Assembly (NCBI GenBank): GCA_050295975.1
Contig: JBNKQR010000010.1
Coordinates: forward strand, 3,995-67,994
Length of the DNA: 64,000 nt
Direction of reading: 5' to 3'
Source: JAPHTQ01 sp050295975
GTDB lineage: Bacteria > Pseudomonadota > Gammaproteobacteria > Thiohalomonadales > Thiohalomonadaceae
The position numbers were made by a program, and so were the translations under genes. Shown here in pieces: positions 26,600-35,084 of this stretch (positions are counted from its first letter, which is position 1; each line of letters opens with the position of its first letter). Below the pieces are notes generated by a model. It was not told the origin of the DNA, did not search any database, and worked only from the letters and a program-made list of their open reading frames with translations.

Positions 26600-27157
26600 G
26601 TGAGCAAGAAAGATAAAATCAGCCCTGACGACAAAAAACTGTTCCGCGAGGCGGTGGCCGACGCGGTACCGCTGACGCACGGACGTGTCACCCCACATCG
26701 CGATCCACCGCCTCCCCGCCCGCTTAAGCGGGAACAGGACGAGCAGCAGGTCCTCGATGATATGCTCAGCGGCGATATTGACCCGGCAGAACTGGAGACC
26801 GGCGAGGAGCTACTCTACAGCCGCCCCGGCCTACAACACAGCGTGCTGAAAAAACTACGCCGCGGTCAATACGCGGTGGAGGCGGAACTCGATTTGCACG
26901 GTCTGCGGGTCGACGAAGCGCGCCAAACACTCACTGCTTTTCTTCACCATGCTCTGGATAAGCATCTCAAAACAGTCCGCATCATTCACGGCAAGGGACA
27001 CGGCTCACTACACAAACAGCCTGTCCTCAAGGGTAAGGTCAATCACTGGCTGCGTCAGCGAATCGAAGTACTCGCCTTCTGCTCTGCGAGGCCCGTAGAC
27101 GGGGGAACCGGCGCGATCTATGTCCTGTTGCGCCGCGAAGCCAAACGCCGAACCTGA
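26600..27157 (+). CDS. Smr-domain protein, SmrA type
   Basis: This 185-residue protein carries a C-terminal Smr (small MutS-related) domain, a nuclease-like fold. Key motifs are AELDLHGLRVDEARQTL and VRIIHGKGHGSLHKQPVLK. The N-terminal part (KLFREAVADAVPLTH) and RPGLQHSVLKKLRRGQY match E. coli SmrA (YdaL) better than SmrB. SmrB cleaves mRNA at collided ribosomes. The exact role of SmrA is not settled. The start is a GTG. The gene is divergent from surE and is followed at 105 bases by the chemoreceptor. Confidence 0.88.
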   Translation: MSKKDKISPDDKKLFREAVADAVPLTHGRVTPHRDPPPPRPLKREQDEQQVLDDMLSGDIDPAELETGEELLYSRPGLQHSVLKKLRRGQYAVEAELDLHGLRVDEARQTLTAFLHHALDKHLKTVRIIHGKGHGSLHKQPVLKGKVNHWLRQRIEVLAFCSARPVDGGTGAIYVLLRREAKRRT

Positions 27158-27171
27158 GAGCTGCATGCAAT

Positions 27172-27198
27172 TCAAGTAGTTACATCACCTGCCGATAA
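27172..27198 (+). promoter_or_regulatory. Sigma-28 (FliA) promoter of the chemoreceptor gene
   Basis: The -10 element GCCGATAA (27191-27198) is a perfect match to the FliA consensus. Eleven bases upstream is TCAAGTAG (27172-27179), matching five of eight positions of the -35 consensus TAAAGTTT and the TCAAG core seen in Pseudomonas-type sites. The spacing is exactly the canonical 11. The chemoreceptor ATG lies 65 bases downstream. This ties expression of the receptor to flagellar assembly. Confidence 0.8.
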
Positions 27199-27262
27199 CT
27201 GGAATGGTGGCCATGTCGTGGCCATACTCTATTTCTAGTGGTCAGGCGGGTGGTTTCTTACG

Positions 27263-28852
27263 ATGAACCGTTTTTTCTCCAGTATTCGCGGCAAGCTGAT
27301 GCTGATCACAGGTGCCGGCACCCTCCTCCTGCTCGCCTCTGCGCTCTACGGTTTATGGGGAGCTGATCAGAATCAGCAGCAGTATCAGACGCTAATTGCC
27401 GATCAGATGACAACCGAGCGTGCCCTGCTCACCCTGCGCAGCGATTTCTCACGCCTGGTACTGAGCTGGAATAAAAGGCAGCTTAACTCGCAAACTGACA
27501 CAACGCGTTACGACACCCTGAACAGCGCGGTACAACAACAGATAGCAACACTGCAACTGAAACATGGCGTTGATGAAACAGGAAAGGCTATCCGCCGTTT
27601 CGCGACCCTCCAGCAACAACTTCACATCGCCGCCAGTAAAACTGAGATATCTAACTCGAAACGCAATCAGATTGAGCGCGACATCATCGATCCTGCGTAT
27701 GACCTGCTAGACAAAGCGACGGCGAAAGTATCTGCACAGGCCAAACTGGTGGGTGGGGATGTTGCGAACCATGCGCGCGACACCATCAAAACCGGACTTA
27801 TTGCCATGGCACTGGCGGTGCTGTTTGCTTTTCTGCAGTTCAATTTCTCCCTGCAGAAATTCATTCTCAATCCTTCACGGGAACTCTCATACAAACTGAA
27901 ACGCATGGCAGAGCACGACTTCAGTATGCCGATCACACGTCACTCAAATGACGAACTGGGTGATATTGCTGAAAGCGCAGGCACCATCCGCATTGCCATG
28001 CTGGAGATGGTTCAGGAACTCAACGAAGCAAGTACACAGCTGGATAATTCAGTTGGACAGTTAGCCGAGGTCATAAACATCACCCGCAGTGGCGTTGAAC
28101 AGCAGCTACGACAAACCGAACAGGTGGCCACGGCCATTCACGAAATGACTTCGTCGATGCAGGAGGTTGCCGAGCGTGCAGGTATTGCCGCCGATTCTGC
28201 CACCAGCGCAGACAGTGCAGCACAGGATGGAAGACGAATCGTCACCAGCACTATTGATGATATTGAGTCACTGGCGCAGGAGATGCAGAGCGCGGCCGGC
28301 GCCATAAGTGGACTGGAGCATGAAAGCGAGAAGATCGGTGGTGTACTTGATGTAATCAAAGACATCTCAGAACAGACCAATCTGCTGGCGCTGAATGCGG
28401 CAATTGAAGCTGCTCGCGCAGGTGAACAGGGACGCGGATTTGCCGTAGTCGCCGATGAAGTCCGCGCCCTTGCAACCCGGACCCAGAAATCGACCGAAGA
28501 GATCGAAGAGATGATTGCCCGCCTGCAAGCTGGCGCCGCACAGGCAGTAGAGGTAATGAAGAAGAGTCGTCAGCACACCCAGTCGAGTACAGAACAGTCC
28601 GCCAGTGCCGGAACTTCACTGGAGAAGATCGCAGCAGCAGTAAGCAATATTACTCAGATGAATGCACAAATTGCCGAAGCCTCGGCGCAGCAGTTACATG
28701 TTGCCGAAGAGATCAACAGAAACATTATGAGTATTAGTGAGATCGCCGAGCACTCATCGGAGGGTGGTAAACGGATCCATGAAGCCAACACCAATCTGAA
28801 CGGTATTTCTGAAAGACTGACAAACCTGGTGACGACCTTTAAAATCGACTAG
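27263..28852 (+). CDS. Methyl-accepting chemotaxis protein
   Basis: This 529-residue transmembrane chemoreceptor controls the CheA-CheW signalling array. TM1 is at about 12-33 and TM2 at about 174-200, enclosing a helical periplasmic sensor domain of about 140 residues. A HAMP domain follows (about 200-250). The signalling hairpin tip EQTNLLALNAAIEAARAGEQ and GRGFAVVADEVRALATRTQ spans about 366-405. The C-terminus (TTFKID) lacks a CheR/CheB-binding pentapeptide. The ligand cannot be predicted. It is preceded by a FliA promoter, and its TAG stop lies in a CTAG shared with the convergent truD stop. Confidence 0.95.
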   Translation: MNRFFSSIRGKLMLITGAGTLLLLASALYGLWGADQNQQQYQTLIADQMTTERALLTLRSDFSRLVLSWNKRQLNSQTDTTRYDTLNSAVQQQIATLQLKHGVDETGKAIRRFATLQQQLHIAASKTEISNSKRNQIERDIIDPAYDLLDKATAKVSAQAKLVGGDVANHARDTIKTGLIAMALAVLFAFLQFNFSLQKFILNPSRELSYKLKRMAEHDFSMPITRHSNDELGDIAESAGTIRIAMLEMVQELNEASTQLDNSVGQLAEVINITRSGVEQQLRQTEQVATAIHEMTSSMQEVAERAGIAADSATSADSAAQDGRRIVTSTIDDIESLAQEMQSAAGAISGLEHESEKIGGVLDVIKDISEQTNLLALNAAIEAARAGEQGRGFAVVADEVRALATRTQKSTEEIEEMIARLQAGAAQAVEVMKKSRQHTQSSTEQSASAGTSLEKIAAAVSNITQMNAQIAEASAQQLHVAEEINRNIMSISEIAEHSSEGGKRIHEANTNLNGISERLTNLVTTFKID

Positions 28853-29892
28853 TTGTTCTCACTTACCAGGACAAGTTCTCGTATCACACTGGTGGCATAG
28901 GCACCGGCAGGTAGCGCAAACTCAAGTTGCAACTGGTGTGGTTGAGTGAATTGCCACTGTAATCCTTTAACTGGCAAGCGCAACGAGCGACGCTCCTGTT
29001 CCAGCCCCGCTTTTTCTAGACCTTCACGCATCAGGGACTCTTCGGCCAGTACCGCACTCTCCAGTGCCAACACATCTGCCAGCACCGCAAGCTTACCTTG
29101 CCCCCATAAGGGCCCACCGGGATGAAGCTCACCCATTGCTACCTTGCGTTCGATCTCATTGCTGAGAAGCCGCACAGTAAAGGTGCTGGTAGTACCATTC
29201 ATCAATAGCGACTCACCAGGCAGTGCACGATTCCAGTTTCCTGCCTCAACCCGTGCACTGAGCACCTGATTAAAAAGATAGGAGCGTGCAGCGGAGAGAT
29301 AAAGCCCGCGTAGATGCAGGTCCCTTTCCTGAAACTCGTTGCGGAACAACGCCTCTACTTTTTTCAGATTGCCGCCATCTCGCCCGAAGCGCTGTGAACC
29401 GAAGTAATTGGGAACGCCACGTTCACGAATCTTTTCCAGGCGCTGCTCCAGCGCCTCACACTCTCCATCTAATTCTCGCAGGGTAAGACGAAAGCGATTT
29501 TCCAGCAGATTGCCGCGCTTCAGTTTACGATGATGCCGATCCACCTCAAGAATCGCAATCTCTTCCGAGGCCAAACTCTGCCAGTCGGGCTCACTCTTAC
29601 CACTAAGATTAACGCTGAAATATTGAGTGGTGACTGCTCGGCGATCCTTGAGCCCCGCATAACCCACTTCGCCCAAGGGCACACCTGCCAGTTCGGCAAG
29701 TTGCCGCGCAAGCCATTCGGTATTGGTATTACGTTTACGGATTTGCAACAGGGCATGATTACCATCGCCGTCCGGATCGAAACCCAGCACTTCATCGACA
29801 ACAAAATCTTCCGGGGTGGTACGAAGGTGTGCAGTGCAGGAAGGTTTGCCCAGGACATATGCCCATTGCGGCAGGGGATTGTTATTCGTCAT
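28849..29892 (-). CDS. truD: tRNA pseudouridine(13) synthase TruD
   Basis: TruD isomerises U13 to pseudouridine in tRNA-Glu and some other RNAs. The 347-residue length is close to E. coli TruD (349). The catalytic aspartate is Asp83 in GYAGLKDRRAVTTQYFSV. The characteristic VPNYFGSQRFGRDGGNL segment follows near 155. Its start overlaps the ispF stop by 11 bases, as in the conserved ispD-ispF-truD-surE order. Its TAG stop shares the palindrome CTAG with the stop of the convergent chemoreceptor gene. Confidence 0.97.
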   Translation of the reverse strand: MTNNNPLPQWAYVLGKPSCTAHLRTTPEDFVVDEVLGFDPDGDGNHALLQIRKRNTNTEWLARQLAELAGVPLGEVGYAGLKDRRAVTTQYFSVNLSGKSEPDWQSLASEEIAILEVDRHHRKLKRGNLLENRFRLTLRELDGECEALEQRLEKIRERGVPNYFGSQRFGRDGGNLKKVEALFRNEFQERDLHLRGLYLSAARSYLFNQVLSARVEAGNWNRALPGESLLMNGTTSTFTVRLLSNEIERKVAMGELHPGGPLWGQGKLAVLADVLALESAVLAEESLMREGLEKAGLEQERRSLRLPVKGLQWQFTQPHQLQLEFALPAGAYATSVIRELVLVSENN

Positions 29893-30358
29893 TCACAAGC
29901 AACACTACTGCGTGGGCAGCAATCCCCTCTTCACGTCCTGTAAAACCCAGTTTTTCCGTGGTAGTCGCCTTGACGTTGACCTGACCAATCTCGGTCTGCA
30001 GATCCTGCGCCAGATTCTCACGCATGGTGTCCACATGGATATAAAGCTTCGGCGACTGGGCGATAATAGTCATATCCGCATTACCCAGGCGATAACCGTG
30101 TTGTTGAACTAGCTCCATCACACGGCGCAACAGGATACGGCTATCGATGCCACGAAACTCTTCGCTACTGTCGGGAAAGTGGCGACCAATATCACCGAGG
30201 GCAAGTGCTCCAAGTAACGCATCGCAGAGTGCATGGATCAGAACATCGCCGTCAGAGTGTGCGGCAAAGGTGTGGTGATGTGCAATATGCACACCACCGA
30301 GAACGATGTGATCTCCATCGCTAAAAGCATGTACGTCGTAACCGTGGCCGATCTTCAT
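29882..30358 (-). CDS. ispF: 2-C-methyl-D-erythritol 2,4-cyclodiphosphate synthase
   Basis: IspF cyclises CDP-methylerythritol phosphate in the MEP isoprenoid pathway. The 158-residue trimeric enzyme shows MKIGHGYDVHAF with zinc ligands Asp8 and His10, the HSDGDVLIHALCDALLGA motif containing the third ligand, and VNVKATTTEKLGFTGREEGIAA at the C-terminus. Unusually, it is separated from ispD by an mscS-family gene. It overlaps truD by 11 bases. Confidence 0.98.
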   Translation of the reverse strand: MKIGHGYDVHAFSDGDHIVLGGVHIAHHHTFAAHSDGDVLIHALCDALLGALALGDIGRHFPDSSEEFRGIDSRILLRRVMELVQQHGYRLGNADMTIIAQSPKLYIHVDTMRENLAQDLQTEIGQVNVKATTTEKLGFTGREEGIAAHAVVLLVNDE

Positions 30359-30402
30359 CTACTCCACTCCATAATTCGATGTTTCATGTTCACATCTGAG
30401 CT

Positions 30403-31725
30403 TCACGAACCCTCCCCAACCTTGACGATTTTAATTTCGCGCTGAGGGAATGGTATCTCTATCTCGTTCTCTTTCAATGCATCCCAAATCATCAGATAGA
30501 GATCGCCACCAACACGATGCTCACCATCATCGATCCCCTCCATCCAGAATTCAATCAGTATATCGACTCCTGAATCCCCAAATCCTTTGATTTCTGCATC
30601 AGCCACATATTCGACTGGAAATTCTGTCCCACTCAATACTTTTGGGTGACTGGAGACGACCTTGCGCAACAGGTCAAATAACTTATGCAAATCAGTCGAG
30701 TATGCAACCTGGAACTCTATTGAATAGCGCTGTTTTTTATTCGAGTGAGTCCAGTTGGTGAAAGAGGTGCTGATAAACTTCTCGTTTGGCACCATAACCT
30801 CTTTGCCATCGTAGGTTTCCAGCATAATAAAACGCATATTCAACTCTCGAATAGTACCCATGCGTCCGTCTTCTAATTCAATGTAGTCACCAATCGCGAG
30901 CGACCGATCAAGTAATAGAATTAAACCAGAGATAAAGTTTGCGGCAATTGATTGCAGACCAAAACCAATCCCGACACCAAGTGCACCACCAAATACGGCT
31001 AGTGCAGTGATGTTAACCTCCATCACCTGCAACATTAAAATAAAAACAACAACAACAAGAACGACCTGATATATCTTGGCAAATATCTCTCGCGTACTAA
31101 CATCCAGACTCTCTTGCTGTCTGATAACTTTCTGACCTACGTTATTCGACAAACTCCCTAACCAGAACAACAACGCGCCAAATATGACTACTCGGAAGAT
31201 CCCGTAAGCAGAGATGCTAATATTGCCGATAACGAGAACCTTGCCTTCCAGATAGGTGACTACAAAACCCAACCATCCAAAGATGTACAAAAGAGCTATT
31301 GGAATAACGAACAGTTTGATCAGTTTTTCCAGCATTGCATTATTTACAAACCGACCAATTAGAGAATAGAGCATCAGAACGACGGCAAACCCTTCGGCGA
31401 TACGCACTAGCCAGCTTTGCTTAAAGAGATATTCACTCAAATCAATCGTTAGCATCATGAACAGGATGATGAATAACGGAAACAGTTGTCCCCTAAGCTG
31501 GTAAATTCCTTGGCGAAGAAAGTGCAACGAACCGTTGCTTGGCGGGGAATTTAGTAACACTGATTTTCGATTGAGGAGCGCGGAAAGATAGTAGGCCAGA
31601 ATAATGGCTAAAAGAATCATCCCAACCTGTGAGTAGAAGCCCGGGCTGCTGATCACGTCGATCAGTTTTTCTGTAACACCTTCGAGATATGCCTGAATTG
31701 TCGGGACATCCATAAACAGCTCCAC
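30403..31725 (-). CDS. MscS-family mechanosensitive channel
   Basis: This 440-residue inner-membrane channel opens under membrane tension to release osmolytes. About six hydrophobic helices precede the pore region at about 235-275 (LAVFGGALGVGIGFGLQSIAANFISGLILLLDRS), whose glycine/alanine spacing is the MscS TM3 hallmark. The beta domain follows (IGDYIELEDGRMGTIRELNMR, VMVPNEKFIS), then the mixed C-terminal domain. Length and extra helices place it among larger MscS relatives, so the E. coli symbol mscS is not applied. It lies between ispD and ispF, and its DNA is more AT-rich than its neighbours, consistent with later insertion. An alternative start is the ATG four codons in. Confidence 0.92.
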   Translation of the reverse strand: MELFMDVPTIQAYLEGVTEKLIDVISSPGFYSQVGMILLAIILAYYLSALLNRKSVLLNSPPSNGSLHFLRQGIYQLRGQLFPLFIILFMMLTIDLSEYLFKQSWLVRIAEGFAVVLMLYSLIGRFVNNAMLEKLIKLFVIPIALLYIFGWLGFVVTYLEGKVLVIGNISISAYGIFRVVIFGALLFWLGSLSNNVGQKVIRQQESLDVSTREIFAKIYQVVLVVVVFILMLQVMEVNITALAVFGGALGVGIGFGLQSIAANFISGLILLLDRSLAIGDYIELEDGRMGTIRELNMRFIMLETYDGKEVMVPNEKFISTSFTNWTHSNKKQRYSIEFQVAYSTDLHKLFDLLRKVVSSHPKVLSGTEFPVEYVADAEIKGFGDSGVDILIEFWMEGIDDGEHRVGGDLYLMIWDALKENEIEIPFPQREIKIVKVGEGS

Positions 31726-31811
31726 TTATTCTGACTTTATAAGCTCTAAGGATAGTAAATTTATAGACATCTGATTGAAACAGGATGGGCAGACGCAGGA
31801 TTCAATGAGAT

Positions 31812-32522
31812 TTATTCTTTCCCAGCATTTAATTCATTCAAATAAAGCTCTGCTAGACGCAAATCACTGGGGCGGGTAATCTTGATGTTATCCGCGTGAC
31901 CTTCAACCATCTTCGGCGACTTTCCTACAAGCTCCATCGCCGAGGCATCATCGGTGACCAGTTGCCCTTGCTTAAGCGCCGATTCGAGTGCTACACGCAA
32001 TTCGCCCAGGCGAAACATTTGTGGTGTAAGGGCTCGCCAAAGATGTTCACGTGGCACAGTCTCTAGCACCGAATCATCGTTGCCAGTCCGCTTAACTGTG
32101 TCCGCCACCGGCAAGCCGAGCAAACCACCAACCGTGTGCTCATGCAGTGCGTTGATCAGAAGGTCGATATCTTCACTGCGCAGACAGGGGCGTGCGGCAT
32201 CGTGCACTAGTACCCAATCACTTGCGTCAGCCTGTGACTGTAGTCCATTCAATGCATTCAGTACCGAGTGACAGCGCTCTGCACCACCCAGTGCGGTATA
32301 CAATTTTGGATGCTTTAGAGCCAGTTCCTGCCACCAGGGGTCGTTCTCACTCAGGGCAACCACCACACCGCTGATTTGCGGGTGTTCGAGGAAGCGGGCC
32401 AAGGTATGCTCCAGCACCGTCTTGCCGTGTAGCGGCAGGTATTGCTTGGGACGATCCGCCTGCATCCGGCTACCAACTCCAGCGGCGGGGATCACTGCCC
32501 AGTATTTGGCTTGATCAGACAT
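31812..32522 (-). CDS. ispD: 2-C-methyl-D-erythritol 4-phosphate cytidylyltransferase
   Basis: IspD transfers CMP from CTP to methylerythritol phosphate in the MEP pathway. The 236-residue protein opens with WAVIPAAGVGSRMQADRPKQYL, the nucleotide-binding glycine-rich loop with its catalytic Arg and Lys. The later motifs WVLVHDAARPCL and LPVADTVKR are also typical. It is 35 bases after ftsB, the usual eno-ftsB-ispD order. The expected next gene ispF is displaced by the MscS-family gene. Confidence 0.97.
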   Translation of the reverse strand: MSDQAKYWAVIPAAGVGSRMQADRPKQYLPLHGKTVLEHTLARFLEHPQISGVVVALSENDPWWQELALKHPKLYTALGGAERCHSVLNALNGLQSQADASDWVLVHDAARPCLRSEDIDLLINALHEHTVGGLLGLPVADTVKRTGNDDSVLETVPREHLWRALTPQMFRLGELRVALESALKQGQLVTDDASAMELVGKSPKMVEGHADNIKITRPSDLRLAELYLNELNAGKE

Positions 32523-32557
32523 TACGCTCTACGGCCCTTTATCTGCACTGACACCGG

Positions 32558-32830
32558 TTACTCTTCCACGACCTGATAGAAGGTTTCATCTTTTTTCACC
32601 ATCCCCAGATCAGCGCGCGCCCGTTCTTCTATCGCTTCCATACCGTGCTTGAGATCGCGAACCTCAGCCTCCAGCGCCTTGTTGCGCTCTTTCAGCTTGG
32701 CGTTTTCGGCCTTTTGCAGCTCGACCTTCTGCTCCAGTTGCCAGCCACGGAATAGACCATTGTTGCCGAACCACAATTGATATTGCAGCAGCAGTAACAG
32801 GGCGAAGAGAATTCCGGCAAGCCATTTCAT
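32558..32830 (-). CDS. ftsB: Cell division protein FtsB
   Basis: FtsB is a small bitopic protein that with FtsL and FtsQ links the early divisome to septal peptidoglycan synthesis. The 90-residue sequence starts MKWLAGILFALLLLLQYQLWFG, a single membrane helix, followed by GNNGLFRGWQLEQKVELQK and a coiled coil (about 28-68) that ends in MEAIEERARADLGMVKKDE, a recognisable family signature. It lies between eno and ispD as in E. coli. A 13-bp hairpin precedes it. Confidence 0.96.
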   Translation of the reverse strand: MKWLAGILFALLLLLQYQLWFGNNGLFRGWQLEQKVELQKAENAKLKERNKALEAEVRDLKHGMEAIEERARADLGMVKKDETFYQVVEE

Positions 32831-32846
32831 GGTCTAGATAATATCA

Positions 32847-32876
32847 GGCCCGGGCAACCTTGTGGTTGGCCGGGCC
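32847..32876 (-). promoter_or_regulatory. Strong hairpin between eno and ftsB
   Basis: Bases 32847-32859 pair with 32864-32876 over 13 positions with one mismatch, around a 4-base loop. There is no U-run on the ftsB side, so it is not a typical intrinsic terminator. It could protect the eno message end, lower readthrough into ftsB or be processed. The hairpin is seen. Its role is inference. Confidence 0.6.
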
Positions 32877-32905
32877 AGTTATTGTGAAGTGAAGCGCAAA
32901 GCTTA

Positions 32906-34210
32906 CTAATCATTAAGATTGTAGAACGCTCCACGGCCGGGGTAGGTCCCTTTCTCGCCCAGGGCCTCGGCAATACGGATCAGGCGATTATATTTAGCCA
33001 CCCGGTCAGAACGGGACATGGAGCCAGTCTTGATCTGACCCGCATTGGTCGCCACAGCCAGATCGGCAATGGTGGTATCTTCGGTCTCACCGGAACGGTG
33101 GGAGATCACTGCGGTGTAACCAGCATCCTTGGCCATTTGGATTGCTTCCAGGGTCTCTGTCAGGGTACCGATCTGATTGACCTTGATAAGAATGGAGTTA
33201 GCGATGCTTTTATCGATACCTTCCTGAAGGATCTTCGGGTTGGTCACGAACAGGTCATCACCCACCAGCTGGATCTTCTTGCCAAGACGCTCAGTCAACA
33301 TTTTCCAGCCGTCCCAGTCACTCTCGTCCATCGCATCTTCGATGGAGATGATCGGATACTTCTCTACCCATTCTTCCAGCAGGTCGATCAGTTCTTCAGC
33401 AGTCAGTTCCTTACCTTCAGAGGCGAGGTTGTACTTACCGTCTTTGTAGAATTCTGAGCTGGCAGCATCGATAGCAATCATGATGTCTTCGCCCGCCGTG
33501 TAACCGGCCATTTCGATCGCTTCCAGGATCACCTGAATCGCCTTTTCGTTGGAAGAGAGATCTGGGGCAAAACCACCTTCATCACCGACAGCGGTATTCA
33601 TGCCCTTGGCACTCAATACTTTCTTCAGTGCATGGAAGACTTCGGAACCGTAACGAATCGCCTCGCTGATGGAAGGGGCGCCTACAGGTACGATCATGAA
33701 CTCCTGCATATCGACACTATTATCGGCATGCTCTCCGCCGTTGATGATGTTCATCATCGGTACCGGCAGGGTGAATTCCACACCCTTACCCTCTGCCAGA
33801 TAGCGGTAGAGTGGCAGTTCATTAGCCATCGCGGCAGCCTTGGCGCAGGCCAGTGAGACCGCGAGGATGGCGTTAGCGCCGAGTTCGCCTTTGTTCTCAC
33901 TGCCATCCAGTTCAATCATGGTCTGGTCGATGATCTTCTGATCGTTCACGTCCATCCCGTTTAACGCCTTGGCGATAGGGCCGTTAACATTGGCGACGGC
34001 ATCGAGTACGCCCTTGCCGCCAAAACGCTCCGCATCGTTGTCTCGCAGTTCAATCGCTTCACGAGAACCGGTTGAAGCACCAGAAGGAACGGCGGCACGC
34101 CCCATCGCGCCTCCTTCCAGGATCACGTCAGCCTCAACCGTGGGATTACCACGGGAGTCGATAATTTCACGGGCACGTACGATTGCAATTTTGGTGTTGT
34201 TGTCACTCAT
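32906..34210 (-). CDS. eno: Enolase
   Basis: Enolase interconverts 2-phosphoglycerate and phosphoenolpyruvate and is also a scaffold in the E. coli RNA degradosome. The 434-residue protein has REIIDSRGNPTVEADV near the N-terminus, GEHADNSVDMQEFM, GDEGGFAP with the acidic catalytic residue, the Mg ligands including SIEDAMDESDWDGW and QLVGDDLFVTN, and SHRSGETEDTTIADLAV. It lies between kdsA and ftsB. pyrG upstream overlaps kdsA by one base, so pyrG-kdsA-eno is probably one transcript. Confidence 0.99.
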   Translation of the reverse strand: MSDNNTKIAIVRAREIIDSRGNPTVEADVILEGGAMGRAAVPSGASTGSREAIELRDNDAERFGGKGVLDAVANVNGPIAKALNGMDVNDQKIIDQTMIELDGSENKGELGANAILAVSLACAKAAAMANELPLYRYLAEGKGVEFTLPVPMMNIINGGEHADNSVDMQEFMIVPVGAPSISEAIRYGSEVFHALKKVLSAKGMNTAVGDEGGFAPDLSSNEKAIQVILEAIEMAGYTAGEDIMIAIDAASSEFYKDGKYNLASEGKELTAEELIDLLEEWVEKYPIISIEDAMDESDWDGWKMLTERLGKKIQLVGDDLFVTNPKILQEGIDKSIANSILIKVNQIGTLTETLEAIQMAKDAGYTAVISHRSGETEDTTIADLAVATNAGQIKTGSMSRSDRVAKYNRLIRIAEALGEKGTYPGRGAFYNLND

Positions 34211-34247
34211 TGATTATCACTATCCAGAATTTAATTGTCGTTAGAAG

Positions 34248-35084
34248 TTAAATGAAATCGTTTTCGATAAAGCCTTGTTGTTTTACTGCTTCATCCAGCA
34301 TCTTGAGTGTGGTTAGCAGTGGCTTCATCTTTGCCAGCGGCCACATATTGGGACCGTCTGAAAGACCCTTGTCAGGATCCGGGTGGGTCTCCATAAACAG
34401 CCCGGCGATACCACTGGCCACCGCAGCGCGTGCCAGCACCGGCACAAATTCGCGCTGGCCACCAGAACGTCCACCCAGACCACCAGGCTGTTGTACCGAG
34501 TGGGTGGCGTCGAACACCACCGGACTACCGGTGGCGCGCATCACGGCCAGGCCGCGCATGTCGCTAATCAATGTATTGTAGCCGAAGGAGGCACCCCGTT
34601 CGCAGACCATGATCTGCTGGTTACCGACCTCGCGGGCCTTCTCCACCACGTTGGCCATGTCCCAGGGAGCGAGGAACTGCCCCTTTTTGATGTTCACCGG
34701 TTTTCCCTGACGCGCCACTTCCTGAATAAAGTTGGTCTGGCGACAGAGGAACGCTGGTGTCTGCAACACATCGACTACCGCCGCAACCTCGGCCAACGGA
34801 GTGTCTTCGTGAACATCAGTGAGTACCGGCAGGCCGTACTGTTTTTTCACCTTCTCCAGAATCGCCAGCCCCTGCTCCACACCCGGGCCACGGAAGCTGG
34901 ATGAGGAGGTACGATTGGCCTTGTCGAAGGAGGCCTTGAAGATGAAGTTTATCCCCAGTTCGTTACAGAGAGATTGCAACTCACCGGCGGTGTCGAGCAC
35001 CAGCTGCTCGCTCTCGATCACACAGGGACCGGCGATCAAAAACAGAGGATGGTCGAGGCCCGCCTCGAAGCCGCATAGCTTCAT
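34248..35084 (-). CDS. kdsA: Kdo-8-phosphate synthase, metal-dependent type
   Basis: KdsA condenses phosphoenolpyruvate with arabinose 5-phosphate to form Kdo 8-phosphate for the LPS inner core. The 278-residue TIM barrel has FLIAGPCVIES at 15-25 with Cys21 where E. coli KdsA has Asn (GMNVLES). It also has QPGGLGGRSGG and the later His and acidic ligands (FDATH, METHPDPDKGLSDGP). These are features of the metal-requiring class exemplified by Aquifex. It overlaps the pyrG stop by one base (TGATG), giving tight coupling in the pyrG-kdsA-eno group. Confidence 0.96.
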   Translation of the reverse strand: MKLCGFEAGLDHPLFLIAGPCVIESEQLVLDTAGELQSLCNELGINFIFKASFDKANRTSSSSFRGPGVEQGLAILEKVKKQYGLPVLTDVHEDTPLAEVAAVVDVLQTPAFLCRQTNFIQEVARQGKPVNIKKGQFLAPWDMANVVEKAREVGNQQIMVCERGASFGYNTLISDMRGLAVMRATGSPVVFDATHSVQQPGGLGGRSGGQREFVPVLARAAVASGIAGLFMETHPDPDKGLSDGPNMWPLAKMKPLLTTLKMLDEAVKQQGFIENDFI

